A stretch of 64,000 nt of DNA, taken from Bacteroidota bacterium. GTDB taxonomy: Bacteria > Bacteroidota > Bacteroidia > Cytophagales > Cyclobacteriaceae. The notes below the pieces were generated by a model that worked only from the letters and a program-made list of their open reading frames with translations, had not been told where the DNA came from and searched no databases. Location of the stretch: assembly GCA_018267135.1 (NCBI GenBank), contig JAFDZA010000013.1:62001-126000 (forward strand). The letters run 5' to 3'. Positions 28,023-35,326 of the stretch are shown here, piece by piece (the stretch's first letter is position 1; every line of letters starts with the position of its first letter). Made by a program: the position numbers and the translations under genes.

Positions 28023-28349
28023 AGGGTTTTATTTTTTTGCTATCTCCGAAGCGTTCGGCTGCTAAAAATCGGGCCGACCGTTTTAGTTGTATGAGCATTT
28101 ACCCGTATCTCCTCTTTTAATTTTCCTTTCGTGTATTCATTCGGAATGGAGTATCCCCTATCAAAAAAAATTCAACGACCCCTCCTGTTAGTTCTTGTGT
28201 GGCTAGGTGTCTGCCATCAATAAAAAAATCAAATGCACAGCCGGCTTGCAAAATCCGGTGTAATGAACCACCTGTATCCAGCGTAAACTGACCAATAGGG
28301 TTGTCATGATCGTTTTAGTCGGGACAATATATTGATCTGATTAAGAGTG
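28023..28349. other. Gene-free stretch with a possible coding remnant
   Basis: 327 bases between the DUF502 gene and the PKD lipoprotein gene, which converge here. On the minus strand 28117-28314 stays open (see separate entry). The rest has stops in all frames. I see no clear terminator hairpin for either gene. Confidence 0.45.
28117..28314 (-). pseudogene. Possible gene remnant, no start codon
   Basis: A 65-codon open stretch on the minus strand between two TAA stops. Its conceptual product reads like real protein (for example DNPIGQFTLDTGGSLHRIL and GGVVEFFLIGDTPF), with a mixed, non-repetitive composition, but there is no ATG, GTG or TTG at the left of the sensible part. I do not recognise the family. 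It lies downstream of the PKD lipoprotein genes on the same strand, so it may be the broken 3' end of a further gene of that cluster. Confidence 0.25.
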
Positions 28350-29078
28350 TTACAATGGGTTAGGATATTGCCCGCTGGCGGTCATGGCATATTTTATTGA
28401 GCTGTTTGATATATCATACTCCTGGCAAGTGAGAGTAAAACTGTTGGGGCCTGTCTTGGTTAGCGTTCCCTCGTTGGTAGAGCCATACGTGTTGGCAAAA
28501 TCTTTTGTGCTGACTGATACATACAGTACACTCTCGAGGGAACTGTAGCCATCTTTGATGGTGTATGTGCCGCTGCTTTGGGTAGGCATATTGTAAATTA
28601 TTATAATCATACCTCCCGGGTCGGTAATTAGCACATCTATATTTGAAGGATGACTTGCATTATAAATAGACGAAATAGTGCCTGAATATTTTTTTTCATT
28701 AAATGAGAACACACCCGTGTTGGTATTAACATTGGTAATCGTCAGGTTCTGGCTGGCGGTAGCCGTTACTTCCTTCCGGGTTGAAACCAACGTAACTATA
28801 AATGTGCCATTGCGGGCGTAGGTGTGCGTGGGCGATGAAACCGATTCGCGTGGCGATCCATCCCCATAATCCCATTGATAGGATGTTGCGTATTTGCTGG
28901 TGTTAGAGAATATTACCTTCGCTCCTGCTTCTATGGAATAGGTAAACTGAGCTATTGGCAAATCCTTTGTAGAGTTAGTAACACAGTTGTTCAAACTCAT
29001 TACTACCAAGACAAACAAAATAAATTTTGAGTGTAGGGCGCTCACCTGTAATGTCTTTATGTGAAGAACCAGCAACAC
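28350..29078 (-). CDS. PKD-domain lipoprotein (downstream copy)
   Basis: A 242-residue secreted protein. A hydrophobic N-terminus ends at a lipobox-like SLNNC (Cys32), then a PKD domain with the hallmark WDYGDGSP and PTHTYARNGTFIVTL (about residues 45-115), then about 120 residues of beta-rich unknown domain. It is a paralogue of the gene at 29087: the PKD parts align without gaps, and both end in ASG-x-YP. An ATG further in (Met27) is an alternative start. The start lies eight bases after the stop of the paralogue. PKD domains usually serve protein or glycan binding at the surface. Confidence 0.8.
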   Translation of the reverse strand: MLLVLHIKTLQVSALHSKFILFVLVVMSLNNCVTNSTKDLPIAQFTYSIEAGAKVIFSNTSKYATSYQWDYGDGSPRESVSSPTHTYARNGTFIVTLVSTRKEVTATASQNLTITNVNTNTGVFSFNEKKYSGTISSIYNASHPSNIDVLITDPGGMIIIIYNMPTQSSGTYTIKDGYSSLESVLYVSVSTKDFANTYGSTNEGTLTKTGPNSFTLTCQEYDISNSSIKYAMTASGQYPNPL

Positions 29079-29086
29079 AGCTATCT

Positions 29087-29773
29087 TTAAAAGGGTGGAT
29101 ATAAACCGCTAGCCGAAACACTGTATGTCGGGCTATTGGCAGGATAGGGAGCAACTGTGCAATTGAGGGTAAAGCTATTCGCACCTGTCTTAGTAAGTGT
29201 ACCACCATTTAGTGAGTAATAGGCACCGGAGGTGTTAATACCGTTGAGATAGATGGTAATGAAAGGCAAGCTGTTAGCAAAACCGGTCGGTAAATTATAG
29301 ATATTAAAAGTTCCGCTACTCTGTATGGGAATAAATGATATCCATAATTGAACATTGCTATTATTTGCATCCGTTATCCATACATTATTTTCAATGCTAG
29401 AAGACAGTGAAACTCCACCGTATTGCAAACCATTAAAATTAAATGTTCCAACATAAGCATTTGAAATAATTATTATTTGAGAAGTTGTAGCCGTGCCGCC
29501 ATCTCCTGTGACTGTTAAGGTTACTGTATAAGAGCCATCGTTTAGATAGGTATGAGTTGGCGATGGGATATCATCCTGAGGAGAGCCATCCCCATAATTC
29601 CATTTATAGCCGGTCGCATTCGTACTCTGATTACTGAATGTAATTTGCGCACCGGCACCTGTTGTATAAGAAAATAGTGCTGCCGGTTTCGGTTTAATTG
29701 TATTCGTTGAGCATTGATTTAAAGTTGCCAACAAAAAAATAATTATTGTAATATAAAAGAGGTTAGTCTTCAT
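29087..29773 (-). CDS. PKD-domain lipoprotein (upstream copy)
   Basis: A 228-residue lipoprotein with signal peptide and lipobox (ATLNQC, Cys21). The PKD domain follows at about residues 32-105 with WNYGDGSP and SPTHTYLNDGSYTVTL. The remaining ~120 residues are beta-rich and match the same region of the gene at 28350 only loosely, mostly near the end (GTLTKTG-NSFTL in both). This supports an old tandem duplication. It is the third gene from the right in a leftward cluster of predicted surface proteins. The ligand is unknown. Confidence 0.82.
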   Translation of the reverse strand: MKTNLFYITIIIFLLATLNQCSTNTIKPKPAALFSYTTGAGAQITFSNQSTNATGYKWNYGDGSPQDDIPSPTHTYLNDGSYTVTLTVTGDGGTATTSQIIIISNAYVGTFNFNGLQYGGVSLSSSIENNVWITDANNSNVQLWISFIPIQSSGTFNIYNLPTGFANSLPFITIYLNGINTSGAYYSLNGGTLTKTGANSFTLNCTVAPYPANSPTYSVSASGLYPPF

Positions 29774-29784
29774 AAATTAATATT

Positions 29785-30171
29785 TTATTTAGAAAATGTA
29801 TCCGTATAAGTACAGTAAACATTCGTGACGGCCTGTTGATTATTTTGTACAAAACTCAACACTCCACCAGAAAGCGTACCGTTAATTGAACCTTGCCCAG
29901 CCTGAACCAATGTAATTGTATTACCAGTAATCGTATATGTTCCACTGACATTTCCAAAACCATTTGAAAAAACAAACGTATTGTTTGAGTTTATTGAAAG
30001 TGTGGGGCAAGGAGGTGTTGTACAAGTACTTGACCCATTATAATTTGAATTAGTACAATTCGCTATTGTTTCGTTTAGAAATTTCCATGTACCCACCAGA
30101 GGATTGGGTGTGCTGGTTTTGCTACAGCTCACTAGTGATAAAAAAAACAGATAAGGGATAATGGTTTTCAT
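29785..30171 (-). CDS. Small lipoprotein, lipocalin-like
   Basis: A 128-residue lipoprotein: signal peptide and lipobox FFLSLVSC (Cys16). The mature part starts NPLVGTWKFLNET and continues with alternating strands (TFVFSNGFGNVSGTYTI), a pattern of the lipocalin-like domains common in Bacteroidota lipoproteins. Four cysteines in a short loop (ANCTNSN...STCTTPPC) could form disulfides. Function is unknown. It is followed after 11 bases by the PKD pair, likely in the same transcript. Confidence 0.72.
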   Translation of the reverse strand: MKTIIPYLFFLSLVSCSKTSTPNPLVGTWKFLNETIANCTNSNYNGSSTCTTPPCPTLSINSNNTFVFSNGFGNVSGTYTITGNTITLVQAGQGSINGTLSGGVLSFVQNNQQAVTNVYCTYTDTFSK

Positions 30172-30214
30172 TTTTATGTATTTATTAATGAAATAATTTT
30201 GATGTGATGTAAGA

Positions 30215-30245
30215 CAACAAGAGCGTGGCCGCCACGCCCCTGTTG
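30215..30245 (-). other. Intergenic mRNA hairpin in the lipoprotein cluster
   Basis: Arms 30215-30228 and 30232-30245 pair over 14 positions around a 3-base loop. Two positions mismatch in DNA but become G-U pairs in the RNA of the minus strand, giving a continuous 14-bp stem there and not on the other strand. No U-run follows, so it is more likely an mRNA-stabilising or attenuating stem than an intrinsic terminator. It sits between the barrel-protein gene and the small lipoprotein gene. Confidence 0.45.
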
Positions 30246-30265
30246 CTTAACCCTAAATCATAACC

Positions 30266-30784
30266 CTATTTTTTCTTTTTCAGTAAAATACCAATACCTA
30301 CTGTTGTGAGTAGATTAGTGTTCCCCGTACCATCATTGGGGTCGTACACTTTTTGCTCTATCAGATAAAAAATATTTTCAGTAGCATATATGCGAAAACC
30401 ACCCTTTCCTCCATACCCCGTGTTGCTGCTAGACTGGCCCTCGGAAGTGGTATTGGTAAAATCTACTGTAGCACCGAGGTAGAACACAAACTTTCCGTTT
30501 TTAGAAAGAATATTGTAGTTAATAAATGGAGCTAAATCATTAAATGTAAATCCTGTACCACCAGAATAGGTGCCGGAAAGTCCCCATTCAATATGTTTAG
30601 TGGCAAACCAGCTTGCTGTAACTATACCAGTAAAAATACCATTCCCATTAGGGGTACTGGTTTGGTACAAAAACTGACCAGCTATCTGTTCATCGCCTTT
30701 TTCTTGTTGGGCCAGTAACGGAAATGCTGTTGCTCCTAATAAAGCCATCAAAAAAAGTAACATTGGTATTTGAACTGTTTTCAT
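30266..30784 (-). CDS. Outer-membrane beta-barrel protein
   Basis: A 172-residue protein with a signal peptide cleaved near LLAQQ (about residue 26). The mature part is a series of amphipathic strands with many aromatic residues near strand ends, for example IAGQFLYQT and FVFYLGATVDF, as expected for a small eight-stranded barrel. The C-terminus (VGIGILLKKKK) is basic rather than ending in the usual aromatic residue. Function is unknown. It lies between the glycine-linker lipoprotein and the hairpin, in the same orientation. Confidence 0.72.
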   Translation of the reverse strand: MKTVQIPMLLFLMALLGATAFPLLAQQEKGDEQIAGQFLYQTSTPNGNGIFTGIVTASWFATKHIEWGLSGTYSGGTGFTFNDLAPFINYNILSKNGKFVFYLGATVDFTNTTSEGQSSSNTGYGGKGGFRIYATENIFYLIEQKVYDPNDGTGNTNLLTTVGIGILLKKKK

Positions 30785-30807
30785 AGTTTATTTTTTATTG
30801 TTTGACA

Positions 30808-31980
30808 TCAGTAAAGTTGTTCTTTAAAGCAGCCGTTGGCACTAACTGTTACATTGCCATTCCACTGTTTCCCAGAACAAGACGCGGTAAAAGAATAGGT
30901 GCCGGGAGCAAAAGAAAATGTAGCACAACCAGCGGCTCCGCACGATGAAGGACCTTGTGTATAGTATTCTGATATTACTTGGGATTGACCATTAATATTT
31001 ACCGTGATATTGCCACAGCGAAGATCACTAGCTACCCAAAATTCTACTTGGCCTGTGGAAGAACCGCCACCTCCCCCACTATTTGTCAGTTGCACCTTAG
31101 CACAACCGTTAGCTGTCACCGTTACATTACCACTCCACTGCATACCCGAACAAGATGCTGTATAATAATATGTGCCCGGATTATCGGAGAAGGTTGCCGT
31201 ATAAACAGCATTACAAATGGGAGGGCCTTGGGTATAGGGTTGAGAAGCAATAATCGTTTGAGTGCGTCCATCAAAATTTACTGTGATGTTGCCGCATCCA
31301 AAATCGCTGGCTACCCAAAACTGAGCCTGACCAACCTGCCCACCACCTCCTCCACCTCCTCCACCTCCACCTCCACCACCTCCTCCATTCCCACCAATTT
31401 TAACCATTACAGTACCTCCCTCAAACCAATCTCCATTCACTACTCCGGTTTGTTGGCTGTTGGTGTAAACCGTAATAAAATTTACATCTAAGTTGCCCGT
31501 GTTTTCATCTATATATCCTGAAATCAGGGTAACCGTAGTGCCTCCGGAAGAAAGTGTATTTTCTTCGTAAACCGTAAAATCATTTACGGAGCCGGTAATA
31601 AATTGCCCGGAACTTGTTCCTATTTGAGAGCCGGTGGAGTTGCCCACTTCTTTTGAAAGAATCGAGCTACCCGATTGGTTATAAAAAGTTACAGTCGTGT
31701 TCAATTGTGTACCTACAGACGTAGATAAATCGGAAGAAGAAGTTGTTATGCTCATCTGATTAGTGTTGTATGATCCCACAATTGAAGGAGGTGTACTGCC
31801 CGGGTAAATTTGAATACCCGATTGCTTAATGGCTTGCTGCACATTAGGGTTAGCCAAAAAATCGCTAGCCGAAGTAAATCCGCTTGATTTAGCAGGGTTA
31901 ACATCTTTTTTAGTACAACTATTAGCTACCATTGAAAGAACAACAATTAGTGAGATTTTGAAGGGAGTCTTCATAGGCAT
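30808..31980 (-). CDS. Lipoprotein with poly-Gly linker and two Cys-rich repeat domains
   Basis: A 390-residue putative surface lipoprotein (lipobox VANSC, Cys22). Residues ~30-200 form a beta-rich domain without known likeness. Then come 16 consecutive glycines and two copies of an ~82-residue domain (about 217-298 and 310-390), each starting GQ-x-x-FWVASD and carrying CGNITV, GTY-x-x-TASCSG and NGC near the end. The copies are joined by a second short glycine linker. The shared cysteines suggest disulfide-stabilised modules exposed outside the cell. I do not recognise the domain. An ATG at 31974 (MKTPFK) is an equally good start. Confidence 0.8.
   Translation of the reverse strand: MPMKTPFKISLIVVLSMVANSCTKKDVNPAKSSGFTSASDFLANPNVQQAIKQSGIQIYPGSTPPSIVGSYNTNQMSITTSSSDLSTSVGTQLNTTVTFYNQSGSSILSKEVGNSTGSQIGTSSGQFITGSVNDFTVYEENTLSSGGTTVTLISGYIDENTGNLDVNFITVYTNSQQTGVVNGDWFEGGTVMVKIGGNGGGGGGGGGGGGGGGGQVGQAQFWVASDFGCGNITVNFDGRTQTIIASQPYTQGPPICNAVYTATFSDNPGTYYYTASCSGMQWSGNVTVTANGCAKVQLTNSGGGGGSSTGQVEFWVASDLRCGNITVNINGQSQVISEYYTQGPSSCGAAGCATFSFAPGTYSFTASCSGKQWNGNVTVSANGCFKEQLY
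31339..31386 (-). repeat. GGN codon run encoding 16 glycines
   Basis: Sixteen successive glycine codons (GGT and GGA mixed, one GGG) inside the lipoprotein gene. The mixture of codons makes it an imperfect trinucleotide repeat, still prone to in-frame length change. It acts as a flexible spacer between the N-terminal domain and the duplicated C-terminal domains. Confidence 0.9.
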
Positions 31981-32157
31981 TGGGTTTGATTATGGGTCAA
32001 AGATTGCCAAGCCCTGCTTTCTGTGGTAGAGGAAAAACCCTGAAGTGGGGTAAGGTTTTTTCCTGTTCACAAAATATTTTATCCTGAATTCATGCTTGAC
32101 GGGTAATTTTTCAAAAAAGGATTTCTACTTTAGATGTGCTAACTCACTTTAAAGATT

Positions 32158-32733
32158 ATGAACTCAAAAAATGATTTTCTTACTCAAAAGGTATCCATCT
32201 CAAGAGGGGTATTACTCATTGCCTTTACAGGTATTGTTCTGGCCTTTGTATTAATTATGCGTGCCCAACAACCCCAAGATTTAATTGCTCTGAACGCAAG
32301 CGAATCTTTAATAGAAATAGACACGACCGATGCCAAAGAAATGGTGAAGCACTTCATTGAAACCTCTCCCAAAGAGGAAGCTTCTCCTCATGGAGCCCCG
32401 CTGATTAATCCACCTTCTATCTATTTTGATCTTAAGCCCTTAGCCTGGTATATCTTAAAGGCCTTGCCAAAAGGGGCATCGGGTCTGCGGGTTTACTTTG
32501 GCCGATACACCAAACCCTCGCAGCATCCAAACAATAATGGAATTGATTATACAAACTGTGCTACAGTAATATTTGTGCCCACCAAAAAATTGGACGATGG
32601 CACCTACTTAGATATTATTGACAGTGGCCTGAAGGGTAAGATAACTCAACCCTACACACCTTATAACGGTGGCGTGTCGTGCCCGCCTTTGCCTGTTCAA
32701 GTTTGTAAAGGGCAGCTATTAGTAACAAAATAA
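32158..32733 (+). CDS. Membrane-anchored periplasmic protein of unknown family
   Basis: A 191-residue protein with one N-terminal helix (about residues 16-35) and a soluble remainder, so it is probably anchored in the inner membrane facing the periplasm. The soluble part has IYFDLKPLAWYILKALPKG and YTNCATVIFVPTKK, with cysteines late (SCPPLPVQVCKG). I know no family. It is divergent from the poly-Gly lipoprotein gene (177-base gap) and is followed six bases later, in the same frame, by the membrane protein gene, then by a kinase and regulator. Confidence 0.7.
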   Translation: MNSKNDFLTQKVSISRGVLLIAFTGIVLAFVLIMRAQQPQDLIALNASESLIEIDTTDAKEMVKHFIETSPKEEASPHGAPLINPPSIYFDLKPLAWYILKALPKGASGLRVYFGRYTKPSQHPNNNGIDYTNCATVIFVPTKKLDDGTYLDIIDSGLKGKITQPYTPYNGGVSCPPLPVQVCKGQLLVTK

Positions 32734-32739
32734 AAGGCT

Positions 32740-33378
32740 TTGTATTTTTTATATTTTGAATTGGCTTGTTTTCTCATCTCTTTAGTTTCGATAAAGAAAT
32801 TATCGGGGGTCTATTTTTATTTTATTCCGTTTCTCGCCCTAACTAATCTTCAAGAATGGGGAAGTTATGGGGGCTGGATTCCGCTCATTCACAACAGCAA
32901 TGCCTGGTCGCTCAATCTGTTCAATAACATCGAATTCGTTTTTTATGCTTGGTTTTTTTCTACCCAGACCATACCGGGCAGAAGAAAAAAAATAATTTAC
33001 CTTACCGCTATCTACTTAGTCTGTGCGATGGTTAACATTATTTTTATTCAGGGAATTTTTCATTTTCATTCGTATTCTTATTTACTGGGGTCGTTGTTTA
33101 TGATCTACTTAGTCATTGATTATTTCTACCATCTTCTTCATGATCAAACCGTGTATATTCATTTAATCAGCTACCCTCCTTTTTGGATCGGCATCGGTAT
33201 TTTGTTTTTTTATGTAGGTATGTTTTCTTTCTACATTTATTTTGAGTTTATTATACAGCATCTTAGCACAAACTATACCCATTTATTTTCAAACTTGATG
33301 AATGTATTCAATCTGATTTTATATGGGAGTTTTTCTATTGCATTCTTATGCCCCAAGCCTCCGCAGACTATTCGTTGA
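32740..33378 (+). CDS. Polytopic membrane protein preceding a two-component system
   Basis: A 212-residue protein with about six membrane helices and aromatic-rich loops; no family recognised. No ATG lies near the start of the first helix: the best start is TTG at 32740, six bases after the stop of the upstream gene and in the same frame, so termination-reinitiation or a nonsense-split gene are both possible. The 3' end overlaps the histidine kinase gene by 31 bases. Since that kinase has almost no extracellular part, this protein could be its sensing partner. Confidence 0.65.
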   Translation: MYFLYFELACFLISLVSIKKLSGVYFYFIPFLALTNLQEWGSYGGWIPLIHNSNAWSLNLFNNIEFVFYAWFFSTQTIPGRRKKIIYLTAIYLVCAMVNIIFIQGIFHFHSYSYLLGSLFMIYLVIDYFYHLLHDQTVYIHLISYPPFWIGIGILFFYVGMFSFYIYFEFIIQHLSTNYTHLFSNLMNVFNLILYGSFSIAFLCPKPPQTIR

Positions 33379-34136
33379 TCATTGTCTGGACCACCCTCAT
33401 CTTTCTTTTTTTGGTGGCGGGGATTATTGTTTTCATTCTTTTATATCAAAATAAACACCGGGAGTATCTCATTCAAAAAAATTCTTTTCAGGAAAATTTA
33501 CTTCAGGCCCAAATCGAAATAAAAGAACAAACCCTCCGCCACGTAGCCCGGGAGCTGCACGATACCCTCGGGCAAACGGCCAGCCTCATTAAAATCTATT
33601 TGAATACAATCCCTCCGAACAAAATCCCAAAATCAAATCAAAAAATAAAGGAAACTACAGATCTGGTAAAGCAACTCATCCTCGACATAAAATCTATTTC
33701 GTGGGGATTGGTTAATCATTCCGTTACCCAACTGGGTTTAGTAAAATCGCTGGAACAGGAAGTAGAGCGAATAAATAAACTGGAACAAATGAAAGCGGTT
33801 CTGCAAGCTCCCGAAACTGTGCCCCTAAGCCATGATACATTAATTATATTATTTAGAATGGTGCAAGAGGTTTTGAACAATACCCTCAAGCACAGCAAAG
33901 CCTCATCGCTTACGCTGACATTGGCAATCAAAAAAAATATCCTTACTTTGGTCATTACCGACAATGGAGTAGGCTTTGATGTAAGGGCTTTAGCGGGAAG
34001 TGGAATGGGGTTGGCCAATTTGCAAAGTCGGGCTAAACAAATTCAGGCAACATGTGTTATTCAAAGTATTCCCCACACCGGAACATCCATTTCAATAGAA
34101 CTGCCTCTGGAAAATGAAGCCAGCCGAGCCGATTAA
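33348..34136 (+). CDS. NarL-type sensor histidine kinase, minimal input domain
   Basis: A 262-residue kinase. One membrane helix (about residues 9-32), a short coiled coil, then HisKA_3 with the phospho-acceptor His71 in ARELHDTLGQ, and a HATPase domain with the N box (EVLNNTLKH) and G box (DNGVGFD). The periplasmic part is only a few residues, so signal input must come from the helix or from a partner such as the preceding membrane protein. It overlaps the response regulator gene by 23 bases, a sign of translational coupling. Confidence 0.93.
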   Translation: MPQASADYSLIIVWTTLIFLFLVAGIIVFILLYQNKHREYLIQKNSFQENLLQAQIEIKEQTLRHVARELHDTLGQTASLIKIYLNTIPPNKIPKSNQKIKETTDLVKQLILDIKSISWGLVNHSVTQLGLVKSLEQEVERINKLEQMKAVLQAPETVPLSHDTLIILFRMVQEVLNNTLKHSKASSLTLTLAIKKNILTLVITDNGVGFDVRALAGSGMGLANLQSRAKQIQATCVIQSIPHTGTSISIELPLENEASRAD

Positions 34137-34782
34137 GATAGTCCTTGTAGATGATCATAAGCTTTTCCGCAAGGGGTTAATCAGCCTCATTGAATTTATT
34201 AATCCGCATTGCACCGTTTTATTTGAAGCCGATGACGGCTTAGATCTTCAACAAAAAATTAACCCTCGAAACCTGCCGGATCTGGTACTGCTCGATATTA
34301 ATATGCCCCGAATGGATGGGTTTGAAACACTGCAATGGCTTACCCGGATTTATCCATCGGTAAAAGTGTTGGTGGTGAGTATGGTGGAAAAAGAAGAAAC
34401 CGTGGTGCGCATGCTGCGGCTGGGGGCGCGAGGGTTTCTTTGCAAAGATGTAGAGCCCAAAGAACTTGGCGAAGCTCTGATCTCCGTTGCTTCCAAAGGT
34501 TTTTATTACACCGATTTTATTACCGGCAAACTGGTGCATTCACTGCAACAACCCAATACAGCTGAAACAACCCGCTCGCAAATTATATTAACTACACAAG
34601 AAACAGAATTTCTTAAATGGGCCTGCAGTGAAATGACGTATGTGCAAATTGCCGACAAAATGTGTTTAAGTCCTAAAACAATTGATGGGTACCGCAATTC
34701 GTTGTTTGAAAAATTAGCTGTTAAAAGCCGGGTAGGGCTGGTTCTGTATGCCATTCGCCATAATCTGGTTACCCTCGCTTAA
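34114..34782 (+). CDS. NarL/LuxR-type response regulator
   Basis: A 222-residue two-domain regulator. The receiver domain has the acidic pair Asp13-Asp14 (LVDDHKLFRKG) and the phospho-acceptor Asp61 (LLDINMPRMDG). The C-terminal LuxR helix-turn-helix covers about 155-215 (YVQIADKMCLSPKTIDGYRNSL). It should be phosphorylated by the overlapping kinase and activate transcription; likely targets include the adjacent surface-protein genes, by proximity only. The gene's stop touches the stop of the marR remnant on the other strand. Confidence 0.94.
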   Translation: MKPAEPIKIVLVDDHKLFRKGLISLIEFINPHCTVLFEADDGLDLQQKINPRNLPDLVLLDINMPRMDGFETLQWLTRIYPSVKVLVVSMVEKEETVVRMLRLGARGFLCKDVEPKELGEALISVASKGFYYTDFITGKLVHSLQQPNTAETTRSQIILTTQETEFLKWACSEMTYVQIADKMCLSPKTIDGYRNSLFEKLAVKSRVGLVLYAIRHNLVTLA

Positions 34783-34978
34783 CGTGGTTTATTCTCCGTC
34801 CGCTTCTGTTCGTGAAACGCAATAATTTGAAGCAAATCTTCCACCAATTGTTCAAACCTTTTAGCTCCCAACAATTTTTTATATTCATCTGTAAGCGCCA
34901 TGACCCGAACCCGTACGGTCACTACAAATTCTTTTCCTTTTTAGTAAACTTAATACGCAGGGCGCGTTTGTCTTCCGG
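34779..34978 (-). pseudogene. 3' remnant of a MarR-family regulator, frameshifted
   Basis: Reading leftward, codons from 34978 give PEDKRALRIKFTKK, the wing segment of MarR regulators. One base is missing in the A-run at about 34937-34942; shifting frame there gives GKEFVVTVRVRVMALTDEY and 52 codons to a TAA at 34779, a typical MarR C-terminal helix. The first ~80 residues with the recognition helix are absent. The gene cannot make a working repressor. Its missing 5' end lies on the side of the tolC remnant, which points the other way. Confidence 0.65.
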
Positions 34979-35047
34979 CAACATTCACGTAGCCCAACAC
35001 CTGGTAGAGGCTAACCGGTTGGCCGAGAAAACAGTTGGAAATACCAT

Positions 35048-35314
35048 AAAGAAAGATTTGCACAGGCACAAGCGGATATTGCGGCCAGCGAGGAGCGGAT
35101 CAAAAATACCGATGGGCAAGTGGCCTATGCACGCGAAGCGTTAACTTTGACGGAATCTCGTTACAAACAAGGTGTGGCTACCCATCTTGATTTGCTCAAC
35201 GCCTCTTCCAACCTGCAACGTATTTTACTTAGTCAAATCCAGTTTCAATTTCAACTGAGCACCGCCCGAATTGAGCAAGCCCGGCTGCTGGGGTGGAAAT
35301 ATTGGAGCAACTAA
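35048..35314 (+). pseudogene. 3' remnant of a TolC-family outer-membrane efflux gene
   Basis: About 88 codons in frame to the TAA at 35314, encoding the last coiled-coil of a TolC-like protein: ALTLTESRYKQGVATHLDLL and NASSNLQR are the recognisable parts. The other ~350 residues, including signal peptide, are missing. Upstream of 35048 the likeness stops. Annotation pipelines may call a 64-residue gene from the GTG at 35120, but it would lack a signal sequence and a barrel. Together with the marR remnant it marks a decayed efflux locus. Confidence 0.75.
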
Positions 35315-35326
35315 TTTTTGCTTTAA

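Noticed and set aside
34812-35144. A 110-codon plus-strand frame between the response regulator and the tolC remnant
   Set aside because: It is antisense to the recognisable MarR remnant and shows no domain of its own.
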